Below, one piece after another: positions 17,087 to 24,114 of a stretch of 64,000 nt of DNA. The DNA comes from Rhodocyclaceae bacterium UBA2271. GTDB lineage: Bacteria; Pseudomonadota; Gammaproteobacteria; Burkholderiales; Rhodocyclaceae. The notes beneath the pieces were generated by a model that saw nothing but the letters and a program-made list of their open reading frames with translations, did no database searches and was not told where the DNA came from. The translations under genes and the position numbers were made by a program. Position 1 is the stretch's first letter; every line of letters starts with the position of its first letter. The stretch is taken from the NCBI GenBank assembly GCA_002347405.1, contig DDXB01000041.1, forward strand, positions 1-64,000, in the 5' to 3' direction.

Positions 17087-19236
17087 TTTGCAGCTCCCTT
17101 AACGGTTTTCGGACGCACCCGGACCACAGTTTCGGTCATGGCGTTGCCGCCGCCGACCGGGTCGAACTCGAAAAGCTTGCCATTTTGCAGGCGCTGATCG
17201 GCCACGCCGTACCCGCATGCGCGGGTGGCCAGCGGAACGGTGGCACCATAGCCGTGCAGCATGAATACGGCATCGGGATGAATCAGCGGTGTGACCTTGG
17301 CCTTCATGTAGGCGTGATAGCGCCCGCCACCGTCAATTTCAATCTCGCTGCCATCGCTGATACCCAGCGGCTTGGCCCGGTCGGGATGCATCCAGAGCGT
17401 TTGCTCCGGGGCAATGTCCTGGAGCACCGGGGTGTTGAGCGACTGACCATGGGAAAGCATCTGCGCCCGGCCAAACAGCAGGAAGAAGTTTTCGCCCGTC
17501 GGCGTAGTGATCGGCTGATAAGGCGCCAGACTCGGGATGCCGCCTTTTTTCAGAACTTCACTCTCGAGTTCGACCTTGCCTGACGGCGTCTTGAACTTGA
17601 GCTTGTCGCGCGTCTGGATGAATGGCGCCTTGGCGAGGCTGACCGCGCCTTTTTCACGCATCTGCGCCACGGTGACGCCGGTACCCTCGAGCTGGTAATC
17701 CCACAGTTCCTCGATGGTCTCGAAATCGAGCGCCTCGTTGATCCCCATGCGCCGCAGGATCTCGCGGAAGATCCACCAGGCCGGACGACTGTCGAAACGC
17801 GGCGCGATGGCCTGATCGCGCATGCTGAAGCCGGGCTTGGGCCCGTTGATCTGGGCGAGGATATTGGCGCGTTCGAGGTAGGTCGCCTCGGGTAGGATGA
17901 CATCGGCAAACCAGGTCGTTTCCGAATAACGCACATCAATGGCCACCAGCAGCTTCAATTTGTCGAGCACGCGTTGCAGCGCCTCGGGATCGGGCATGCC
18001 GGTCAGCGGATCATGGCGGTAAGCGAAATAGGCGCCAATGCCATAGGGCTTCTTGGTCTCGATCGCGGCGAACATCTGGTGCAGCAGACCGCTGGCCGGA
18101 TCGCATGCCGGGAAGGTGGTGCCAGCGCCGTCGACACGCGGCTCCTTGACCTTGGGTGAACGGTCTACCAGTTTTTTCAGGCTCTTCTGGCCCACATCTT
18201 CCGGCGACTTGGCCAGGATGATGCCGCCCTTGACTTCGACCGAGCCCATCAGCGCGTTGAGAATCAGCGCCGTGCGGCTGACATAGAACGACTGCTTGTG
18301 CCGCGCCACCATCCAGCCCGGGTGGAAGATCACATTCGGTGCATCGGCGGCGATTTCCTTGACGAAAGCACGCAGTTCGGCGGCAGAAATACCCGTATGT
18401 TGTTCCTGCCACTCCGGCGTCGTATCCTTGACGGCCTCGCGCAGGTAGTCCATGCCGGTGCAATGTTTTTCAACAAAGTCCTTGTCGTACACGCCCTGCT
18501 TGATCACTTCGTGAATGATGCCGAGGTTCAGTGCGTAGTCGCTGTTGGGCCGCACCTGCCAGTAACGGGTGGCCTTGCAGGCCGTCACGGTGGCACGCGG
18601 GTCGATGTAGGTACAGCGCATGCCGTTCGACAGGGCGGCCATGAATCCCTTGGCCTCCCGGACATGGAACGACTCGATGATGTTGCGCCCGTACAGCACC
18701 ATGTGCTTGGTATTCTTCATGTCAAAACCAACGCCGCCGCGCCCGACACCGTAGATCGAACGTGCTGCGTTATGGGCGTTCTGGCCGCAGGAAACGTCAT
18801 GATCGACGTAGTTTGGCGAACCCAGCGCCTGCACAAATGCCTTGCTCAGGTCGGTGAAAAGACCGGCGCGATCCGACAGCGCAATGCCGCGGGCGCCAAA
18901 TTCGGCAATCACCTCGCGCAGCTTGTCGGCGATGTAGTCAAGTGCCTCGTCCCACGAGGCGCGGCGCCAGTGACCCGCACCGCGTTCACCGGTACGGATC
19001 ATCGGCGTCTGCGGCCGCTCGTCGTCGTACTCGAATGGCAGGCCGGAAGCGCCGCGGGCGCACAGGCTGGCACCAATTGCCGGATCAGTGATATTGCCCT
19101 GAATCCAGTTGACGCGGCCATCGACGACCTCGACCTGGATCGGGCAACGTGCTGTGCACATGCTGCACAGGCTATATACCGTGCGGCGGCCGGGGCTACC
19201 GACACCGCGTGCATTAGGGGCTTTTACCGAACTCAT
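17083..19236 (-). CDS. Molybdopterin-dependent oxidoreductase catalytic subunit (PhsA/PsrA-like, cytoplasmic)
   Basis: 717 residues of the bis-MGD (DMSO reductase) superfamily. The N-terminal 4Fe-4S site is C24-x2-C27-x3-C31-x27-C59. C150 in HDVSCGQNAHN sits where the Mo-ligating Cys is expected. The C-terminal cofactor-binding region includes DGSEIEIDGGG. There is no Tat signal peptide: GRRTVYSLC runs straight into the cluster motif, so the enzyme should be cytoplasmic. Closest by look are thiosulfate/polysulfide reductase-type and related sulfur-handling enzymes, but formate dehydrogenase-like or other substrates cannot be excluded. It leads a three-gene operon with the 4Fe-4S and flavoprotein subunits. 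Confidence 0.88.
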   Translation of the reverse strand: MSSVKAPNARGVGSPGRRTVYSLCSMCTARCPIQVEVVDGRVNWIQGNITDPAIGASLCARGASGLPFEYDDERPQTPMIRTGERGAGHWRRASWDEALDYIADKLREVIAEFGARGIALSDRAGLFTDLSKAFVQALGSPNYVDHDVSCGQNAHNAARSIYGVGRGGVGFDMKNTKHMVLYGRNIIESFHVREAKGFMAALSNGMRCTYIDPRATVTACKATRYWQVRPNSDYALNLGIIHEVIKQGVYDKDFVEKHCTGMDYLREAVKDTTPEWQEQHTGISAAELRAFVKEIAADAPNVIFHPGWMVARHKQSFYVSRTALILNALMGSVEVKGGIILAKSPEDVGQKSLKKLVDRSPKVKEPRVDGAGTTFPACDPASGLLHQMFAAIETKKPYGIGAYFAYRHDPLTGMPDPEALQRVLDKLKLLVAIDVRYSETTWFADVILPEATYLERANILAQINGPKPGFSMRDQAIAPRFDSRPAWWIFREILRRMGINEALDFETIEELWDYQLEGTGVTVAQMREKGAVSLAKAPFIQTRDKLKFKTPSGKVELESEVLKKGGIPSLAPYQPITTPTGENFFLLFGRAQMLSHGQSLNTPVLQDIAPEQTLWMHPDRAKPLGISDGSEIEIDGGGRYHAYMKAKVTPLIHPDAVFMLHGYGATVPLATRACGYGVADQRLQNGKLFEFDPVGGGNAMTETVVRVRPKTVKGAAK

Positions 19237-19398
19237 TTGTCTCGTCCTTAATCTCTTATGGCCTGCTGCATCACACCGGGGTGTGTTCAGGGTGCCAATC
19301 TGGTTAGGGCATGGCGCGTAAAGCGCTCATTCGATCCTGTACTACAAAATTGAAGCTGTATTGCAAACTGCCGGGTGACTGATTTCCTTGCTCCCGTC

Positions 19399-19433
19399 GG
19401 GGATGCGCCAGAAGTTTTCTCTGGCGCATCCCC
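19399..19433 (-). terminator. Stem-loop after the split TSUP operon
   Basis: GGGGATGCGCCAGA (19399-19412) pairs perfectly with TCTGGCGCATCCCC (19420-19433) across a 7-base loop, 37 bp past the stop of the 131-residue TSUP gene. There is no T run, but the stem is strong. The remaining 19237-19398 carries only the presumed promoter region of the Mo-enzyme operon. Confidence 0.75.
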
Positions 19434-19469
19434 ATTGGGAATTACTTCAGACGTGAAACTCCGTCCTGA

Positions 19470-19865
19470 TCAGAACACGCCGAGCAGCGACAGGCCGAGC
19501 AGTGACAGGCCGACAACGGCGACACGCTTGACCACCAGCGGACTGACCCGCTTGGCGATCTTCGGCGCGATCCAGCCGGCCAGCAGCGCGGCCGGGAACA
19601 TGACCAGGAACAGATCGAGGTCGAAGTTGCCAAAGCCGTAGTGCCGGGTCGTGCTCATCAGGGTGTTGAAGAAGATGGCGAGCAGGGAACTGCCGACCAC
19701 CACATACATCGGCAAACCGAGCACCACGGCCATCAGCGGCACCATGAAGGGACCACCACCGAAGCCCATCATTGACGAGACCACGGCAATGAGAAAGGCG
19801 CCGATACAGCCAACGATGACGTTGATCTTGAACTCGTTGCCCCAGAACTGAATGTGCATATACAT
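19470..19865 (-). CDS. TauE/SafE half-transporter (C-terminal-type half)
   Basis: 131 residues with four hydrophobic segments and one TSUP signature (GFGGGPFMVPLMAVVLGLP), followed by ...STTRHYGFGNFDLD. This is about half of a normal 250-residue TauE/SafE protein. The other half is encoded by the gene just upstream (19893-21137), whose C-terminal portion has the matching first signature. AGGAG precedes the ATG at 19865 by six bases. The two products probably assemble into one exporter. Confidence 0.85.
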   Translation of the reverse strand: MYMHIQFWGNEFKINVIVGCIGAFLIAVVSSMMGFGGGPFMVPLMAVVLGLPMYVVVGSSLLAIFFNTLMSTTRHYGFGNFDLDLFLVMFPAALLAGWIAPKIAKRVSPLVVKRVAVVGLSLLGLSLLGVF

Positions 19866-19892
19866 TTTTATCTCCTGTTCAAATTGTGCAGG

Positions 19893-21137
19893 TCAGGCCT
19901 TGGCAGCCTTGGCGGCAGCAGCTTCCTCGGCGCGCTTCTGGAATTCCTTGAGGATGGCCTGCTCCTTCTTGTTCTTGGCCATGTAGCCCGGCGTGGTCTG
20001 CCAGAACATCAGTGCCGCGAGGATGAAGAGGATCCAGCCGAAGACGAACTTGTATTGGTCGGCGGTGATCATCGTCGTCAGCACCGGCCCGATGAAGCCA
20101 CCGGCCAGCATCGCTATACCCAGGGTGATGCCCACCTTCCAGCTGATGAACTTGATCTTCGAGTAGTTGACTACACCGCTAGCCTGCGAAAACAGCACGG
20201 TGGGAGTCACAGTACCGGCCACCACGTTGTGCGGGATCGGGAACATCATCAGCATGATCGGGTTGATGATGAAGCCACCGCCCGCGCCCATCAGCACGCC
20301 GAAGGTAGCCAAAGCCAGCACGATCAGGAAAGGAACGAAGATGTTGAGGCTGGTGCCGGCATTCTTCATATAACGGATCGGGAAGGAAATTTTGTTCTCC
20401 ACCACGACCGTCTCGCTAACCGCTTTTTTGCTGGTGGCTGCGGAGATGAAATATTTGCCCGGCGCGGAACCCTCGGGAATCTTGATCTGGGCGGAGAAGC
20501 TGCCATCCTCCTTCACATCGACGTTGGCCGCAAAGAGCTTATCGACCGTGCGAAAACGCGCCTTCATGATCTGCATCGAGCGGCGCACCCGCTCCTTGTC
20601 GTCAAGGGTTGGCAGCACCTCGCCACGCGAGCCGACGATGCCGGCCTGCAAGGAGGCCTGGTAGGCGGTGATGGGATGCTTGCCCGGCTCGCGATAGACA
20701 ACCTCGCCACCGGTATTCGAGAGCGCGCTCGAATAGGACCAGGGCCGGCCTTCCTTCTTGAAGTCATCGAGGATGGGTTGCGTTTCGCGCGGCACATGAA
20801 TGCGATAGAAAGCCGGGATCTCGCTGGCCATGTAGAGCTTGTAGGGCGTCTTGCCGGTTTCCTTGTTCGGCCGGCTGTCGAAGAAGGAGCCGGTCACCGG
20901 GTTCTCGTTGAACACCTCGATATACACCGGTTTGCCGGGAGCGGCCTGGCCCGTAACGGTCACCACGCCGCCATTGGCGAGGCTGGTCTTGTCGACCGTG
21001 AATACCGGCACGACCGGCGGCGGGGGGGCGGCCACGGGCGCGGCGCCAGGAGTTGCTTCCTGCGCCAACACCATCGGGTTGGCGAACAACAGGCCGGCGG
21101 CCAGCGCGGCCAGCACAGCGTGCAATTTATATGACAT
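19893..21137 (-). CDS. TSUP half-transporter with N-terminal periplasmic domain
   Basis: A 414-residue protein: signal peptide (MSYKLHAVLAALAAGLLFA), a 220-residue periplasmic part beginning with an Ig/beta-sandwich-like segment (DKTSLANGGVVTVTG), then four or five hydrophobic segments with the TSUP signature GAGGGFIINPIMLMMFPIP, ending in a charged Ala/Lys/Glu tail. It carries one TSUP repeat only; the second is the downstream gene 27 bp away. The start at 21137 is supported by GGAGGAAT upstream; an extension to 21185 is not. The periplasmic part could bind substrate or a donor protein. Confidence 0.82.
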   Translation of the reverse strand: MSYKLHAVLAALAAGLLFANPMVLAQEATPGAAPVAAPPPPVVPVFTVDKTSLANGGVVTVTGQAAPGKPVYIEVFNENPVTGSFFDSRPNKETGKTPYKLYMASEIPAFYRIHVPRETQPILDDFKKEGRPWSYSSALSNTGGEVVYREPGKHPITAYQASLQAGIVGSRGEVLPTLDDKERVRRSMQIMKARFRTVDKLFAANVDVKEDGSFSAQIKIPEGSAPGKYFISAATSKKAVSETVVVENKISFPIRYMKNAGTSLNIFVPFLIVLALATFGVLMGAGGGFIINPIMLMMFPIPHNVVAGTVTPTVLFSQASGVVNYSKIKFISWKVGITLGIAMLAGGFIGPVLTTMITADQYKFVFGWILFILAALMFWQTTPGYMAKNKKEQAILKEFQKRAEEAAAAKAAKA

Positions 21138-21251
21138 ATCCGGATTCCTCCACGAGTTGAGAGAAGCACAACCAGCAAAACGCATCGATACAGCGCAGCG
21201 AAAGCTACGCGAATCGAACTGGCGGGGGAATTGTGAAGATGCTGTAGTGGA

Positions 21252-21269
21252 CTACGTAATTCTGCGTAG
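21252..21269. promoter_or_regulatory. Palindrome resembling a FixJ/NarL-type regulator site
   Basis: CTACGTAATTCTGCGTAG is an imperfect 9+9 inverted repeat about 115 bp upstream of the split-TSUP operon. FixJ/LuxR-type regulators bind similar TACGTA-containing dyads. A looser version (CCGTAAGTAAAACTGCGTAA) lies at 23841-23860. Assignment to the two TtrR-like regulators is inference. Confidence 0.4.
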
Positions 21270-21284
21270 CCGGCCCGCCGTCGC

Positions 21285-21310
21285 GCCGTCCCGCCAGCGC
21301 CGACTTTTGG
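21285..21310 (+). repeat. Dispersed repeat family 1, short form
   Basis: GCCGTCCCGCCAGCGCCGAC plus TTTTGG in the gap between the split-TSUP operon promoter and the chemoreceptor gene. Sequence matches the consensus exactly. Confidence 0.85.
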
Positions 21311-21344
21311 CGAACGGCAACTTACGCAGGGCGGCCACGCCGCA

Positions 21345-21455
21345 GCCGCGGCGCCGAGCCGCCCCAAACCGGGACGACAAGCGCCGCCAGGCGCAATCCA
21401 CGCCAGGATATGAACGGGGGGCGCCCCGTAACAGACGAGCGCGGCAAGCAACCCA
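21345..21455 (+). repeat. Dispersed repeat family 2 copy A
   Basis: Contains AGGCGCAATCC...GGGGGCGCCCCGTAACAGAC and GAGCGCGGCAAG. It aligns with the copies at 31505-31590 (same strand) and 40848-40958 (opposite strand). It is followed by C-rich DNA up to the chemoreceptor stop at 21502. Confidence 0.75.
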
Positions 21456-21501
21456 CCCCCCCCTCTCCCCCCGCGCGGGGAAGGCCGGGAGTGGGCGAAC
21501 C

Positions 21502-23124
21502 CTAGCTGACGCGCAACTTGCCGACCAGTTGCTGCAACTCGGTGGCGATGTGGGAGACATCCTCGGCATCCTGGCCGGCCTGGCGCATGCTGGCGGTGTC
21601 TTCCTCGGTAAGGCCGGAGATTTCCTCCATGTTGCGCGCGACATTCTCGGTGGCAGAGGTCTGCTCCCGGGTGCTGGCAGCAATACTGCCGACCAGGCCG
21701 GTGACCTGGTTTGCCGCGGTGACGATCTGCTTCAGCGCGCTGTCGGTCTCTTCGTTGAGACGGGCGCTGATCTGCAGGTCCTGTTTGACCTCGCCCATCG
21801 ACTCAACGGCGGCCTCGGTTTCGTCGCGAATCGATTTGACGACGCCGGAGATTTCGCTGGTGCTGCTGCTGGTGCGTTCCGCCAGCTTTCTGACTTCGTC
21901 GGCGACGACGGCGAAACCCCGGCCCTGCTCACCCGCCCGCGCCGCCTCGATGGCGGCATTCAGCGCCAGCAGGTTGGTCTGATCGGCAATCTCGCGGATG
22001 ACGGTGGTGATCTGGCCGATTTTCTGGATCGAATTACTCAGGTTGCTGACGATCTCGACCGAATGATTGGCGGTCGCCACCACCTTGGCCATGGCGACGC
22101 GATTCCTGTCCATGTTCGAGTCACCTTCGTGGGCGAATTTTTCATTGCGCTCCACCGCCACGCCAGCTTCTCCGGCGGCGTTCGCCACTTCCGAGTTGGC
22201 GACGCTGATCTCTTCCATCGCCGCCGCGACCTGCATGACACGGCCATCGCGCGTGGCGCTCCGGGCGATCACCTGTTCGAGTTGCTGCGACAAGTTCCGC
22301 GCAGCGCCCGCCGCCTTGTCGGCGGCGCCCTTGACGCCCTCGACAATGCCCTTGAGATGCGTCGTGGTGTCGTCCAGGGAGCGCCCCATGTCGCCGAATT
22401 CGTCACCGCGCCTGAAGGGCACGGTGGCGGTCAGATCACCCTCCGCAACCTTGGCAAGCGTCATTTTCAGGCCCTGGACGCCGCAATTGATGTTCTTGGC
22501 CAGCAGCAGGATGCCCGCCAGCAGGACCAGCACGCCGACGCCGCAGACGCCGAGAATGACGTAGATCAGCCGCTGCCCGGACGTGTGGCTTGCCTCGTAG
22601 GTCTGCTTGACGGACGCTTCGCTGAAGGTAACCAGTTTGTCGAGCGGCTTCAGCATTTTGGAATGGAAGACCGGCCACTCGTTGTCCAGCATTGCGCCGA
22701 CGGTCGCTTTGTCCTCGGCGGGAAACGCCTTCGCCAACTTGTCGATGAACTGCGGCAACTGGAGGATTTGCTGGTCGATAATCGAAATTTGCTCGCGGGT
22801 ATCGGTGTCAAAAACGCTGTCGCGGGTATTTTCCTTGTAGATCGCCCACTGTTTGGGCACTTCCAACTTGACCGAATCGACGTGCGTCACACTGCTGGCG
22901 CCAGGCAAGGTGCCGGTGAGCATCGCCGCCATGCGGTAACGCATGTCTTTCAGGTGGCGATCGATGTCCTTCAATGCCGCGGCGGGCACCACTTGTTTCT
23001 CGTAAACCGCGGCCAGCGCTTCAATCCCCTGTTTGGTGCCGTACAACCCGACCACGGCAAGAATCAGGGAAATCAGGCCGGCCAGTATGCCGCCCATAAA
23101 AATCTTGGCCTTGATGCTGTTCAT
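21502..23124 (-). CDS. Methyl-accepting chemotaxis protein
   Basis: A 540-residue chemoreceptor: first membrane helix (about 8-30), a periplasmic four-helix-bundle-like domain, second helix (about 185-208), HAMP (NCGVQGLKMTLAKVAEGDLTA), and a signalling domain with the hairpin tip IREIADQTNLLALNAAIEAA. The start MNSIKAKIF at 23124 has GAGG six bases upstream; the ATG 12 bases earlier lacks one. It should steer motility toward or away from a periplasmic ligand through CheW/CheA. Location in the island suggests it tracks the same anion or redox signal as the TtrS-like kinases, which is inference. Confidence 0.92.
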   Translation of the reverse strand: MNSIKAKIFMGGILAGLISLILAVVGLYGTKQGIEALAAVYEKQVVPAAALKDIDRHLKDMRYRMAAMLTGTLPGASSVTHVDSVKLEVPKQWAIYKENTRDSVFDTDTREQISIIDQQILQLPQFIDKLAKAFPAEDKATVGAMLDNEWPVFHSKMLKPLDKLVTFSEASVKQTYEASHTSGQRLIYVILGVCGVGVLVLLAGILLLAKNINCGVQGLKMTLAKVAEGDLTATVPFRRGDEFGDMGRSLDDTTTHLKGIVEGVKGAADKAAGAARNLSQQLEQVIARSATRDGRVMQVAAAMEEISVANSEVANAAGEAGVAVERNEKFAHEGDSNMDRNRVAMAKVVATANHSVEIVSNLSNSIQKIGQITTVIREIADQTNLLALNAAIEAARAGEQGRGFAVVADEVRKLAERTSSSTSEISGVVKSIRDETEAAVESMGEVKQDLQISARLNEETDSALKQIVTAANQVTGLVGSIAASTREQTSATENVARNMEEISGLTEEDTASMRQAGQDAEDVSHIATELQQLVGKLRVS

Positions 23125-23160
23125 GGACAACCTCATGCAAAAGTTGATGACAAAAACAAA

Positions 23161-23183
23161 CCGCCCGGCAAGACACCGGGCGG
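23161..23183 (-). terminator. Intrinsic terminator after the rhodanese-like gene
   Basis: CCGCCCGG (23161-23168) and CCGGGCGG (23176-23183) form an 8-bp stem with a 7-base loop, followed on the minus strand by a T-rich stretch (TTTGTTTTTG). It lies 17 bp past the stop at 23201. Confidence 0.85.
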
Positions 23184-23200
23184 ATCAAAACGGACAACCC

Positions 23201-23668
23201 TTATTCGGTCGGCAAGCCCAGCTTCTTCCACTCGTCGATGCCGTTACGCAGCCAGTAGACTTTCTTGTGCCCGGCCTTGACCGCAAGCACGCTGGCCTTG
23301 TAATGCCGCCAACCCGCCGGCGCGTTGCCCTGGATGATGATCGGCTGGGCTTTGTCGGCGGGGAGCTTGGAGACATCCCAGAGATCCTTGCTGGCGTCGA
23401 AGTTCGGCACATTCTCACTCTTGTTGGTGTATGGCACGCTGATGGCGCCCTTGATGTGCAGTTCGGCATAGTCGCCGGGAACGCGCACGTCATACATCTT
23501 GACGCCCTTGTCCATCAGCGCCTTGGCTTGTGCCGCATCGATGATTTCGACGCCGGGCACCACGTCGGGGGTCAGGGTGGCCTGAGCAAGCGCCGGCCCG
23601 GCGGCGACAAAAGCGAGGGACGCAGCAGCGGCAAGCAACAACTCACGGGTAAAAGAAAAAGTTTTCAT
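23201..23668 (-). CDS. Exported rhodanese-like protein without catalytic cysteine
   Basis: 155 residues: signal peptide (MKTFSFTRELLLAAAASLAF then VAAGPALAQA), then one rhodanese homology domain (YDVRVPGDYAELHIKGAISV; C-terminal YWLRNGIDEWKKLGLP). The active-site loop reads GNAPAGWRHYKA: no Cys stands where sulfurtransferases have it, so persulfide transfer is unlikely. It may bind sulfur species or serve a structural role in the periplasm. AAGGAG precedes the ATG at 23668. It has its own terminator, and the 446 bp upstream is shared with the divergent TtrS-like gene. Confidence 0.87.
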   Translation of the reverse strand: MKTFSFTRELLLAAAASLAFVAAGPALAQATLTPDVVPGVEIIDAAQAKALMDKGVKMYDVRVPGDYAELHIKGAISVPYTNKSENVPNFDASKDLWDVSKLPADKAQPIIIQGNAPAGWRHYKASVLAVKAGHKKVYWLRNGIDEWKKLGLPTE

Positions 23669-24038
23669 GAACATCTCCTTTGGTAGGTACCGGTTGACAT
23701 CGAACAAATTCATTGCATGGCACTATACACAGTTCGAATAGCACCGCAAGCGAGACGCTGCCAGGAGACTGCCTCCCGCGAACGCCAGTGGCAAACTACA
23801 CCACTGACGCTGCTCTGGGTACTGTGGAAATGCATTAGTTCCGTAAGTAAAACTGCGTAACCCGAAGAGCGCCAGCCCCCGGATAACGGCAAAGCGTCAG
23901 TTTGCCCGGGCTGTACCCGCACTTCACTTCTTGACGTGAAATACACAATTTGACGCCGGGCAATCCCCTGAGCGCGGCGAAAAAACTTTGCCCCCCCGCC
24001 GCGGGGCTGGGGCTAGGGGTGAGGGGGCATGGGAAGTG

Positions 24039-24087
24039 GCTGACTTTCATGGTGCGGGGTGATGTTTCACGCATCATGAAAGTCAGC
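24039..24087. promoter_or_regulatory. Long dyad upstream of the second TtrS-like gene
   Basis: GCTGACTTTCATG (24039-24051) and its exact complement CATGAAAGTCAGC (24075-24087) flank 23 bp containing a nested GATG...CATC pair. The dyad ends 27 bp before the ATG at 24115, so it overlaps the expected promoter or leader. It could be an operator or an mRNA hairpin. The rest of 23669-24038 shows no gene. Confidence 0.55.
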
Positions 24088-24114
24088 GGCGGCTGAACCC
24101 TGTATCCTGCGCGG

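Noticed and set aside
17083..19236. Identity as a sulfite dehydrogenase SoeA or tetrathionate reductase TtrA
   Set aside because: Those enzymes have longer catalytic subunits or export signals and different partner sets (SoeC or TtrC membrane subunits). Only the superfamily can be claimed.
20851..23280. 809-codon open frame on the + strand over the chemoreceptor
   Set aside because: It spans two genes and a repeat-filled gap and shows low-complexity composition; the minus-strand chemoreceptor has HAMP and signalling motifs.
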